A stretch of DNA of 64,000 nucleotides from Candidatus Pacearchaeota archaeon (GTDB lineage: Bacteria > Patescibacteriota > Minisyncoccia > Minisyncoccales > Minisyncoccaceae). Under the pieces are notes generated by a model that saw only the letters and a list, made by a program, of their open reading frames with translations, was not told the DNA's origin and ran no database searches. The DNA is taken from positions 1-64,000 of the forward strand of contig DAONGN010000001.1 of assembly GCA_035404185.1 (NCBI GenBank), in the 5' to 3' direction. Made by a program: the position numbers and the translations under genes. Positions 48,886 to 55,826 of the stretch are shown in pieces (the stretch's first letter is position 1; each line of letters begins with the position of its first letter).

Positions 48886-49437
48886 TTGAAGTTGAACTGC
48901 AGAGAATTTCTAGATGAATTTAGTTTCACAGAGTTTAGGCTAAGAATTCTCATATATCTTTGGGAAATAAGACCTAAAAGCTATGAGACAATTAGGGGGG
49001 TATCAATTCCCTACCTAAAGGTATCGCCGTTCCTTTTAAGGAAAAAGCTATTCCATTCAAAGTATTCAAGAGGATCGGTGTGGCTTCACAAACTTGATGG
49101 ACCCTTAATGATATTCATTACTGGTCCAGATAAGTTTTGGAGATATACTATCTTCCATGAATATTGGGAAGGAAAATTACTCAGAGAGAAAAAGAGTAAT
49201 GAGCAGATCTTTGAAACTGTATTTTCCAAAATACGGTTAATAAGAGAAGCCCTAGATGCTCCCTCTCCAGAGTTCGTTTCTGAAGAAATAAAAAAAGCTG
49301 TCGAAGCAATGGTAAATAATTATCATCCGGCAGCTCATGTCGAAGCCATCTTCGAAGAGCTACTATTAGCTAAAGAAGAATTGGCCCCTGATGACTTTAT
49401 TATTCTTCGGAAAAATATTATGGATCGTCTTAAGTAA
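48886..49437 (+). CDS. Protein of unknown function (TTG start)
   Basis: 183 residues starting at TTG 48886, where the frame reads MKLNCREFLDEFSFTEFRLR; GTGGGGGC precedes it. Soluble and helical, with an aromatic-rich middle (FITGPDKFWRYTIFHEYWEG) and an acidic/helical C-terminus (HVEAIFEELLLAKEELAPDD). The HEYWE element is suggestive but the two-residue gap does not match a HExxH zinc site. No family recognised. It is an isolated plus-strand gene with promoter and terminator, between two tRNA-like remnants. Confidence 0.7.
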   Translation: MKLNCREFLDEFSFTEFRLRILIYLWEIRPKSYETIRGVSIPYLKVSPFLLRKKLFHSKYSRGSVWLHKLDGPLMIFITGPDKFWRYTIFHEYWEGKLLREKKSNEQIFETVFSKIRLIREALDAPSPEFVSEEIKKAVEAMVNNYHPAAHVEAIFEELLLAKEELAPDDFIILRKNIMDRLK

Positions 49438-49457
49438 AATTAAGACGACTTTTTTAT
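49426..49457 (+). terminator. Terminator of the 48886 gene
   Basis: CGTCTTAA-gtaaaa-TTAAGACG then ACTTTTTT. The 5' arm overlaps the last codons and the stop. Confidence 0.88.
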
Positions 49458-49467
49458 TTAGTAATTT

Positions 49468-49491
49468 GCAGGGGAGAAAGGATTCGAACCT
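49468..49491 (-). other. Orphan tRNA 3'-end (T-arm plus acceptor)
   Basis: Minus strand AAGG-TTCGAAT-CCTT then TCTCCCC and TGCA. No matching 5' half (GGGGAGA) lies nearby, so this is a fragment, possibly an attachment-site remnant. Confidence 0.55.
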
Positions 49492-49580
49492 TCAAAATAT
49501 AACTAATTCTGAGCGGTGTAGTCGGGTTAAGTACCCGAGGTTACAAGTGTTATAAGGGTATTTTAGCATGAATTTAGGTC

Positions 49581-49982
49581 TCACTTCAATGTATGTGGCT
49601 CTGTAACATTTTCGGTAATAGTCCAAATTGTATAAAAACGACTGTATTGGCGTCTGATTAAAACAACTGTCTTGTCGGATGATTTATAAAAATATCCTGA
49701 TCCCATTTGATCCGTATATTCATATCCACGATCTTTCATAAACACCTCAACAGCCATTGGTCCACCTTGGCTTTTTGTTAGATATTTATTATCCGAGCCA
49801 GACAATTTTACAATATCCGACTTATCAAAAGTTAGTTGGGTAATGCCTTTAATTTGTGGCCAAGGATTACCTTCTTGGAAAATTACTGAGGAATATAAAG
49901 ATAGAAAAACCCCAACAATCAAAATAATTGCAGAGACAAGTAATAATATCTTTTTATTTTTTGAATAATGTTCAAAAATCAT
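49581..49982 (-). CDS. Membrane-anchored protein of unknown function
   Basis: 133 residues. One membrane helix at about 13-34 (ILLLVSAIILIVGVFLSLYS), then a beta-rich external domain (TVVLIRRQYSRFYTIWTITE). No Cys. It follows the XRE/DUF2178-like pair on the same strand. Function unknown. Confidence 0.68.
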   Translation of the reverse strand: MIFEHYSKNKKILLLVSAIILIVGVFLSLYSSVIFQEGNPWPQIKGITQLTFDKSDIVKLSGSDNKYLTKSQGGPMAVEVFMKDRGYEYTDQMGSGYFYKSSDKTVVLIRRQYSRFYTIWTITENVTEPHTLK

Positions 49983-50013
49983 AAGCTATTAATATTACAT
50001 CAAGAAAACGCTC

Positions 50014-50205
50014 TTATGATAGAGAAAATAATTTGTCAATTGGAGTTTTTAACTCCTTCGCAATATTAAGCGCTAATTTAAGAGAGGGATTATATTTTCC
50101 TTGTTCAAGAAAAACGATAGTCTCTCGTCTTACTCCAACTTTCTCTGCCAGCTCCTCCTGAGTAATACCGAATTTAATTCTATTTTTTTTAATCTCGTTT
50201 TTCAT
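50014..50205 (-). CDS. Small XRE-family transcriptional regulator
   Basis: 63 residues consisting of one Cro/C1 helix-turn-helix ([20 protein letters not shown], then [20 protein letters not shown]). This short form with a conserved basic start typically pairs with a small membrane gene. Here it overlaps the upstream membrane gene by 17 nt. Probably represses its own operon. Confidence 0.93.
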   Translation of the reverse strand: MKNEIKKNRIKFGITQEELAEKVGVRRETIVFLEQGKYNPSLKLALNIAKELKTPIDKLFSLS

Positions 50206-50587
50206 CTTTAGGGTTATGTTTACTGTAATATTTAAAAATGAATGAGTAGGTAATCATCAGGATACAAACTGAAAAAGCCAAAGTCATAGCAATAGGTTGA
50301 TAAAAAGGGTTTGCGTTACTAAGGGCGTACAAGATGAACATAATAATTACTCCAATCCATGATGTCAGTTGGATAGCAAGCAGTGCCGATTTTCCCCCAA
50401 TTTGGTAATCTCTCTCATCCGCTACAACTTCGATTACTTTTTTCCTTAAATAAAAGAGTGTAAAGGATGATAAACCCAAAACCATGATCGGAATGAAAAA
50501 ATTACGAAGAACCAAAAACTGACTAAATATAAAAGTCGTGATAACAACTATTCCCAACTTTATTTTGTTGTATGTTTTTAATGTCAT
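50189..50587 (-). CDS. DUF2178-like membrane protein, partner of the XRE regulator
   Basis: 132 residues with four hydrophobic helices (about 10-30, 32-48, 68-92 and 98-120). Between the second and third is a cytoplasmic loop [20 protein letters not shown], the DUF2178-type segment. Such membrane-XRE pairs are widespread; their signal is unknown. Translationally coupled to the regulator. Confidence 0.82.
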   Translation of the reverse strand: MTLKTYNKIKLGIVVITTFIFSQFLVLRNFFIPIMVLGLSSFTLFYLRKKVIEVVADERDYQIGGKSALLAIQLTSWIGVIIMFILYALSNANPFYQPIAMTLAFSVCILMITYSFIFKYYSKHNPKDEKRD

Positions 50588-50691
50588 ATTATTTGTTAAT
50601 TATTTCTAACTATTTATATGTTAGAAAAACATAACATTATTGTCAAGTAGGCATAGATAAATGGGTTGACTCCGATAATAAATTGTCTTAG

Positions 50692-50776
50692 CGGAGAGGG
50701 AGGGATTCGAACCCTCGGTACGTTTCCGCACACAGTCTTTCCAGGACTGCCAATTAAGCCACTTTTGTACCTCTCC
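50692..50776 (-). tRNA. tRNA-Ser (anticodon GGA)
   Basis: Minus strand: acceptor GGAGAGG/CCTCTCC, anticodon arm CAGTC-CTGGAAA-GACTG with GGA, long variable arm (GTGCGGAAACGTAC), T arm GAGGG-TTCGAAT-CCCTC. Discriminator G as expected for Ser; CCA is not encoded. Decodes UCC/UCU. Confidence 0.95.
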
Positions 50777-50779
50777 TAA

Positions 50780-51682
50780 CTAAATCTTCATCCCCCTCAA
50801 ATTAGCCACCCTTTCTTCTACTGGCGGATGAGTTAAAAATAACTTATTAAACCAGCTCTTGCTTTCTTTTCCTCTAAAAGGAGAAGAAATAAAAAGATGG
50901 GCATTGGAACTATTAGCTGTTCTTAATCGACTATCGTCTGAGGCAATCTTTTCTAAAGCACTTGCTAGTCCTTCTGGATATCTAGTTAATAATGCTCCTG
51001 AAGCATCGGCTAAAAATTCTCTTTTTCTAGAAATTGATAATTGAATTAAAGTTGCGGCAATTGGAGCTAATATCGCCACAGCAATTCCAACAACCATCAT
51101 AATGGCATTAGAATTAGAGTTATCATCATTATCCCTGTTCCCTCCCCAGAAACTTATTCTCAAGAAAAAATCTGTAATAATAGAAATCACTCCCACCAAA
51201 ACAACGACCACCGTTTGCAAAAGCATGTCTTTGTTTTTAATGTGAGACAATTCGTGAGCAATAACTCCTTCGATTTCTTTCTTTTCTAATTTTCCTAAAA
51301 GACCCTTAGTTACTGCAACTACTGCATGTTTTTCGTCCCTACCTGTAGCAAAAGCATTAGGCTGAGCTTCATTTAGAATATATATTTTAGGCATAGGAAT
51401 ACCAACCGTAATACAAAGATTTTCAACAATTCTATATAGTTCTGGATTATCGCTTTTTTCAATCGGCTTTGCTCCTGTAGACATCAAAACAATCTTATCT
51501 GAATACCAATAAGAAGAAATACTAGTTAAAACACTAAAAATAACTGCAATGTATAATATTGCCGAGCTATTCATGATATAACTGAAGAGCCAGCCTAAAA
51601 GAATTACAAAAACAAGAAAAAAGGTTATCAAAAACCATGTTTTCCTAACATTAGAATCAGCTATATTATATAGCGTTGGCAT
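50780..51682 (-). CDS. htpX: Membrane protease HtpX (M48)
   Basis: 300 residues. Membrane helices at about 15-55 flank a cytoplasmic part. The zinc site is HELSH in GVIAHELSHIKNKDM near 142, with the third ligand Glu in RKREFLADASG near 222. Two further helices lie in between. Degrades misfolded membrane proteins. It neighbours lemA as in many bacteria. A purine-rich ribosome binding site lies in the preceding small frame. Confidence 0.95.
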   Translation of the reverse strand: MPTLYNIADSNVRKTWFLITFFLVFVILLGWLFSYIMNSSAILYIAVIFSVLTSISSYWYSDKIVLMSTGAKPIEKSDNPELYRIVENLCITVGIPMPKIYILNEAQPNAFATGRDEKHAVVAVTKGLLGKLEKKEIEGVIAHELSHIKNKDMLLQTVVVVLVGVISIITDFFLRISFWGGNRDNDDNSNSNAIMMVVGIAVAILAPIAATLIQLSISRKREFLADASGALLTRYPEGLASALEKIASDDSRLRTANSSNAHLFISSPFRGKESKSWFNKLFLTHPPVEERVANLRGMKI

Positions 51683-51683
51683 A

Positions 51684-51794
51684 CTATTTCTTTTTATCGA
51701 GCCCCCTCCTCTTCGTATCCCTTTCGGTGAGCTTATTGAATTTTCTTCTTAGTCTTTTTTTCTGCTTTAAAATACACTTAGAAATATTTTTCAT
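51684..51794 (-). CDS. Possible 36-residue Lys/Arg-rich peptide between lemA and htpX
   Basis: ATG at 51794 (MKNISKCILKQKKRLRRKFN, then KLTERDTKRRGLDKKK), stop TAG at 51684-51686, two bases before the htpX start. It is highly basic, could bind nucleic acid or membrane, or could simply be a leader. The GAGGAGGGGG run in its C-terminal codons is the htpX Shine-Dalgarno. Confidence 0.38.
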   Translation of the reverse strand: MKNISKCILKQKKRLRRKFNKLTERDTKRRGLDKKK

Positions 51795-51813
51795 AACTTT
51801 AAAATTTAACTTA

Positions 51814-52365
51814 TTAAAAACTGACCTTTGGTGTTATTTTCTCCCCCTCTTCAGCTACAAAAAATTCAGAAGCCTTGAATCCGAACATCTGTGCAATCAT
51901 ATTACTGGGGAACATTTCCAGTTTAGTGTTGAAATCCATAACATTGCCATTGTAAAATCTTCTAGCTGCCTGAATCTTGTCTTCAGTATCTGTTAATTCC
52001 TTTTGTAACTCAAGAAAATTAACTGAAGCTTTCAAGTCAGGATAACTTTCTGATAAAGCGAATAAACTCTTTAATGTTCCTGATAAAGCATTTTCCGCCT
52101 CTCCTTTTTCTTTTAAACCAGTTGCGGACATAGCTTTGTTTCTTGCTTCAATAACCCTATCAAAAGTTTCCTTTTCGTGAGAAGCATATCCTTTTACTGT
52201 TTCAATAAGATTAGGAATCAGATCATATCTTCTCTTTAATTGAACGTCAATATCTGACCAGGCTTCTTTTACCCTGTTTCTTAAAGTAATTAGTCCGTTA
52301 TATGCCACCATGACATATAATAAAACAACAAATATAGCGGCTAAGATGATAACAATTGTTGACAT
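51814..52365 (-). CDS. lemA: LemA family protein
   Basis: 183 residues. N-terminal membrane helix, then YNGLITLRNRVKEAWSDIDV, QLKRRYDLIPNLIETVKGYA, FLELQKELTDTEDKIQAARR and FYNGNVMDFNTKLEMFPSNM. All LemA motifs present. Function is uncertain; often near htpX. It overlaps nothing but is 1 bp from the paralogue upstream. Confidence 0.96.
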   Translation of the reverse strand: MSTIVIILAAIFVVLLYVMVAYNGLITLRNRVKEAWSDIDVQLKRRYDLIPNLIETVKGYASHEKETFDRVIEARNKAMSATGLKEKGEAENALSGTLKSLFALSESYPDLKASVNFLELQKELTDTEDKIQAARRFYNGNVMDFNTKLEMFPSNMIAQMFGFKASEFFVAEEGEKITPKVSF

Positions 52366-52366
52366 A

Positions 52367-52924
52367 TTATTTTTTTTTATTTTTAATTATTCTTTTTTTA
52401 ACTTTTTTGACTTTTTCATTAACAATCTTAGTCTCCTTCTTGAATAAATCATATATTACACCAAATGGCTTGGTTTTCAAGAGCTTCTTTACTGCTTCAA
52501 TTAATTCTTGAAATAAACTCTTTAATGAATCTACTCCCTCCTCTATTTCATCAATTTCTCCCTTAAGTTGTTTTAATTTTTGAGAAACTTTTAACTCTGG
52601 ATACTTTTCCGAGGCAGCAAAAGCAGCTCTCAAAACAATTGATAAAACACTACCAGCTTCTTTTTTTTCTTTAACTGTTGTTGCTTCTTCTGCCCTTCTT
52701 TTCGCTTCAGAAATGTTCTTCACAAAATCTTTTTCATAAGAAACATATTTTGATATTTCTGAAAGAACCTGATTAGCTAGTTCAATTTTTCTTTTTAAAT
52801 AATTATCTACTTCTTTAAAAGCCTTAACTGTCTGTTTTTTAACTCTTATTAAAAACAAAAAATTTCCTAAAATGAATAAAAAGAAAAGAATAATTATTAT
52901 TAATAAAACGTATAGGGTTTGCAT
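52367..52924 (-). CDS. Second, diverged LemA-like protein
   Basis: 185 residues. One membrane helix at 5-25, then FKEVDNYLKRKIELANQVLS and ISKYVSYEKDFVKNISEAKR, aligning with the first half of LemA. SEKYPELKVSQKLKQLKGEI also matches LemA. The end lacks the LemA FYN motif and has a very basic Lys-rich tail (KVKKVKKRIIKNKKK). Probably a duplicate of lemA that has changed its end. Confidence 0.8.
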   Translation of the reverse strand: MQTLYVLLIIIILFFLFILGNFLFLIRVKKQTVKAFKEVDNYLKRKIELANQVLSEISKYVSYEKDFVKNISEAKRRAEEATTVKEKKEAGSVLSIVLRAAFAASEKYPELKVSQKLKQLKGEIDEIEEGVDSLKSLFQELIEAVKKLLKTKPFGVIYDLFKKETKIVNEKVKKVKKRIIKNKKK

Positions 52925-52953
52925 ATTTATATTATATCAGAAAAAGAAACAAA

Positions 52954-53223
52954 TTAAAGGTTCTTATATATATCGTGCTTGCCGATAGAAATAAAAACCG
53001 CGTTATTATCTTCCAATTGAAAAATAATACGGTATTGCATATTTACACTTATTGACCATAAGCCCCTAAGCCTCCCCTTAAGCGGATGCAACCTTAAAGA
53101 AGGATGAAATGGACTTTCTTTTAATATTTTTTCTTTTTTAACCGCCAAATCAACGATTTCCCGAGGAAGATCCTCTATATTGTTTAAAAAATCAGAAGCG
53201 TAGATAATGCTCTTAATTGTCAT
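52954..53223 (-). CDS. RelE/ParE-like toxin
   Basis: 89 residues: FLNNIEDLPREIVDLAVKKE, HPSLRLHPLKGRLRGLWSIS, VNMQYRIIFQLEDNNAVFIS and a final IGKHDIYKNL, the RelE-family pattern with a C-terminal His. It overlaps the upstream antitoxin gene by 11 nt. Likely an mRNA interferase. Confidence 0.88.
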   Translation of the reverse strand: MTIKSIIYASDFLNNIEDLPREIVDLAVKKEKILKESPFHPSLRLHPLKGRLRGLWSISVNMQYRIIFQLEDNNAVFISIGKHDIYKNL

Positions 53224-53479
53224 TTAATTGAGCTCTATATTTATCAGCATTTTTAACAAGATCAGCAATAGATTTAGCTCTAATAATTTTACCCTTCTTA
53301 TAATCTTCTCTTGCCCTTTTTGAACATTCCAATAATTCTTCTTCTGAAATCATATCGTCATTCATGGAAAATAAATAGTTGACATACTGACTAACATTAC
53401 TAAAACCATTTTTTTTAGCATTACGTTTTGCCTTTTTTTCCATTGCTTCTGTTGTTGAAATACTTAAAACTTTGCGCAT
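53213..53479 (-). CDS. Antitoxin of the RelE-like pair (ribbon-helix-helix)
   Basis: 88 residues: KVLSISTTEAMEKKAKRNAK, KNGFSNVSQYVNYLFSMNDD (RHH), then a charged tail with SIADLVKNADKYRAQLNDN. Antitoxin first, toxin overlapping. A 16-bp palindrome lies at the promoter. Confidence 0.83.
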   Translation of the reverse strand: MRKVLSISTTEAMEKKAKRNAKKNGFSNVSQYVNYLFSMNDDMISEEELLECSKRAREDYKKGKIIRAKSIADLVKNADKYRAQLNDN

Positions 53480-53499
53480 AGTTTTATATTTTTATTTTA

Positions 53500-53535
53500 T
53501 AATACAATTGTATTACAGGATATCGAATCTGTCAA
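53500..53535 (-). promoter_or_regulatory. Promoter and palindromic operator of the RelE-like pair
   Basis: Minus strand TTGACA (53530-53535), 17 bp, TACAAT (53507-53512). The -10 lies in a perfect 16-bp palindrome TAATACAA/TTGTATTA at 53500-53515. Confidence 0.75.
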
Positions 53536-53829
53536 CTATTCTTCAATTATTCCCAAAACATCTTCTTCTTTTAAAACCAAACAATTTTTATCTCCTATTT
53601 TAATTTCATGAGAAGTATATTTACTAAACAAGATTATATCCCCTTTCTTTATCTCCATTGGTATTGCCTTTCCTTGAGAATTTCTTTTACCAGGACCAAC
53701 AGCAATCACTTTTCCCTGCTGTGGACCATCCTTTTCGGTTGATTGAAGAAGTAATATTTTTCCTTTATTTTTTTCTTCTGCTTTTAATTGTTCGATGACA
53801 ATATTGCTTGATAACGGTTTTATCTTCAT
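53536..53829 (-). CDS. groES: Co-chaperonin GroES
   Basis: 97 residues: IKPLSSNIVIEQLKAEEKNK, GKVIAVGPGKRNSQGKAIPM, IKKGDIILFSKYTSHEIKI, CLVLKEEDVLGII. The mobile loop is short of the usual Gly-Gly motif. No groEL gene is adjacent, and no CIRCE element is seen upstream, only a TATAAT box. GroEL is presumably elsewhere. Confidence 0.93.
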   Translation of the reverse strand: MKIKPLSSNIVIEQLKAEEKNKGKILLLQSTEKDGPQQGKVIAVGPGKRNSQGKAIPMEIKKGDIILFSKYTSHEIKIGDKNCLVLKEEDVLGIIEE

Positions 53830-53929
53830 ATTTTTGTTTTGATTATATCAAAAAATCATCCAAATAGCGAACCTAAGTTGTGTTAAATTTTGTACAAAAA
53901 AATAAGAAAATGTATCACAGTTAAGTAAT

Positions 53930-53956
53930 AATGGGACGAACTTGGAACCTTTTTGA
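53930..53956 (-). other. Degenerate tRNA-like remnant, copy of the 48781 element
   Basis: Plus strand ATGGGACGAACTTGGAACC then TTTTTGA matches the 48781-48816 element with two substitutions. It abuts the 3' end of the NUDIX gene. Confidence 0.38.
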
Positions 53957-53958
53957 AG

Positions 53959-54399
53959 CTAAGTGTTTCTTTTTAGGGACGACATTAAGGCTTCTTTTAT
54001 TCCATCTCTGATGGGAGCGTCTTTTTCTAAAAGTTTTATTTCTTCAAGAGATACCCATCTGTATAATTGATGTTCTTTACTTAACTCAATTTTTTCTAAA
54101 TTAGATTCTACTTTATAAAAAACTAGAAGAAGGTCTATATCCTCAACCGTATCTAATCTATGTACAGCATCAACATTAAGAATATTTTTAACTCGAAATT
54201 CTTTAATATTAGGAATCTCTTCTCTTAATTCCCTATCCATGGTTTGTTTTATTGTTTCCCCCTTTTCCATTCTTCCTCCAGGAACGTCCCAAAACGTTTT
54301 TCCATTAACAGTTTTGAGCATAACCAGAGCTTTATTTTTGGGATTAACTATAACTCCTTTTATTCCTACCTGATATATTTGTAGTTTTTTTTCGTCCAT
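53959..54399 (-). CDS. NUDIX hydrolase
   Basis: 146 residues. Nudix box: GGRMEKGETIKQTMDRELRE followed by EIPN (one residue differs from the usual REUXEEXG end, with Ile-Pro). GVIVNPKNKALVMLKTV precedes it. Substrate unknown; cleans up or degrades modified nucleotides or NDP-sugars. No partner gene. Near a tRNA-like remnant, so possibly acquired. Confidence 0.9.
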   Translation of the reverse strand: MDEKKLQIYQVGIKGVIVNPKNKALVMLKTVNGKTFWDVPGGRMEKGETIKQTMDRELREEIPNIKEFRVKNILNVDAVHRLDTVEDIDLLLVFYKVESNLEKIELSKEHQLYRWVSLEEIKLLEKDAPIRDGIKEALMSSLKRNT

Positions 54400-54445
54400 A
54401 TTCTTTTAAAAAGTTTTACAGAGTTATCATATCACAAAACAAAAA

Positions 54446-54461
54446 CCGACAGAAGTGTCGG
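54446..54461 (-). terminator. Terminator downstream of an orphan tRNA 3'-end
   Basis: CCGACA/TGTCGG with a 4-nt loop then TTTTTGTTTTG on the minus strand. It is the terminator of the SdpI-like gene or of a former tRNA. Confidence 0.85.
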
Positions 54462-54470
54462 CTTAATTTT

Positions 54471-54497
54471 GCAGGGGCGGTGGGATTCGAACCATCT
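54471..54497 (-). other. Orphan tRNA 3'-end
   Basis: Minus strand ATGG-TTCGAAT-CCCACCGCCCC then TGCA, i.e. a T-arm and acceptor strand but no 5' half nearby. It sits immediately upstream of a terminator, the place a tRNA gene would end. Confidence 0.55.
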
Positions 54498-54545
54498 CAA
54501 AACTCTAAGAAAAAAAGAAGTAAATAAAATGAAAGAATTTTGTGA

Positions 54546-55178
54546 TTATTTTATTTTCTGATATTCAAGATATGAGTAAATAAATAGATAAACAATCGAA
54601 ATGATTAAGGGAACAAACATAAACCATATTGCGTATTGACTAAAAAAAACTCCTAAAAGTGTACTCAAAGCGGTTAGTTTAAACAACTTTTCTCCTAGTT
54701 TATGCGTTTTATCCCATACTGTTTCGCTAGCTAACGTCCAAGGTAACTTAATTCCAATCGTATAATTCATTTTAGCATTTTTAAGCAAATCTCCACAAAA
54801 ATAGAAAAGAAATGCAAATCCGGGCATCAAAACTACATTCATATTCATATTAAAACCCCTATTCCAAGCAATAGTTATAGAATAAAGATAAAGAAAGAAA
54901 ATATTAAAAGCGAGAATAAAGTTATCGTAAGAATCATAAAATTTCTCGATATTTTTCTTTTGTGGATCTATTTTGGGAATAAAATAGAAAAGAATATTTA
55001 CAAAAATCATTAAAAAAGGAAAAAAGAAAAGAGCTAAATTTTTATTCATATATCCATCGACATTCCCCTGCCAATTCCAATGCGAAGCCATTTTTGTTGG
55101 CATTATGGGTTGAAAATATATAGCAATGGCAAAAGCTAATAGAACCGTAATTATGTTTAAAATTTGTCTTTTATTCAT
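54546..55178 (-). CDS. SdpI/DUF1648 family membrane protein
   Basis: 210 residues, six predicted helices. The opening PTKMASHWNWQGNVDGYMNK is the DUF1648 signature, followed by SdpI-like NYTIGIKLPWTLASETVWDK THKLG. SdpI is an immunity/signalling protein against the SdpC toxin in Bacillus; here no sdpC or sdpR is nearby. So either an orphan or a general stress protein. Confidence 0.88.
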   Translation of the reverse strand: MNKRQILNIITVLLAFAIAIYFQPIMPTKMASHWNWQGNVDGYMNKNLALFFFPFLMIFVNILFYFIPKIDPQKKNIEKFYDSYDNFILAFNIFFLYLYSITIAWNRGFNMNMNVVLMPGFAFLFYFCGDLLKNAKMNYTIGIKLPWTLASETVWDKTHKLGEKLFKLTALSTLLGVFFSQYAIWFMFVPLIISIVYLFIYSYLEYQKIK

Positions 55179-55221
55179 AAAACTAGATATTTATAATCTG
55201 TATAAATATCATATCACGCTG

Positions 55222-55249
55222 TTGACTTTTAACGCAAATCTGATAATAT
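55222..55249 (+). promoter_or_regulatory. Promoter of the holin-secG operon, near leaderless
   Basis: TTGACT (55222-55227), 16 bp, TAATAT (55244-55249). The ATG at 55258 is 9 bases away, so the leader is at most 2 nt. It opens the 55.2-62.7 kb plus-strand operon. Confidence 0.7.
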
Positions 55250-55257
55250 TGCTATAT

Positions 55258-55605
55258 ATGAATAGTTTGATAGCCAAACTAATCTCGGGAATAATAGGGA
55301 TAGGAATATCAGCATATTTTCTTCCTGGCGTAACCTATGATGGTAATTTTAAGACCATAATACTTGTTGGCCTAGTTATCGGATTACTAATGTATTTTGT
55401 CAGACCAATTCTTTCACTAGTCACCCTGCCCTTAAGGATAATAACATTGAATCTTTTCTCAATTATTATAATGATGTTTCTGGTCTGGCTAGTTGATTGT
55501 TTATTCCCTGCCGATATGTTCGAAATATTCGGAATTAATAATATCTTTTTTACAACCCTAATCATCTGGGGAACTGAACAAATATCCTCAATGGCTTTTA
55601 AATAA
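55258..55605 (+). CDS. Phage holin superfamily IV-like membrane protein
   Basis: 115 residues from the ATG at 55258 (MNSLIAKLISGIIGIGISAY). Four helices with YFLPGVTYDGNFKTIILVGL and YFVRPILSLVTLPLRIITLN, the signature of the mycobacterial-type phage holin family common in non-phage genomes. Function in bacteria is not known. Upstream frame to 55126 would overlap the promoter. One bp separates it from secG. Confidence 0.85.
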   Translation: MNSLIAKLISGIIGIGISAYFLPGVTYDGNFKTIILVGLVIGLLMYFVRPILSLVTLPLRIITLNLFSIIIMMFLVWLVDCLFPADMFEIFGINNIFFTTLIIWGTEQISSMAFK

Positions 55606-55606
55606 A

Positions 55607-55822
55607 ATGAACAATAATTTACTTATCGCACAATCAGTAGTTTCGATTTTAATTGTTATCGCTATTCTTCTTCAGCAGAGAGGAACCGCTTTAGGTTCTG
55701 CTTTTGGAGGAGGTGGAGAAGTTTACAGCACAAGAAGAGGCATCCAAAAAAATCTTTTATGGGCAACTATAGTCTTGACCATCGCTTTTCTAGCTCTTAC
55801 CGTGCTAAACTTGGTATACTAA
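55607..55822 (+). CDS. secG: SecG, preprotein translocase subunit
   Basis: 71 residues, two helices (LIAQSVVSILIVIAILLQQ and LLWATIVLTIAFLALTVLN), the Gly-rich GSAFGGGGEVYSTRRGIQK loop between them. Part of SecYEG. It supports the secretion of the many signal-peptide proteins here. The gene starts 1 bp after the holin-like stop. Confidence 0.95.
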   Translation: MNNNLLIAQSVVSILIVIAILLQQRGTALGSAFGGGGEVYSTRRGIQKNLLWATIVLTIAFLALTVLNLVY

Positions 55823-55826
55823 TTTA

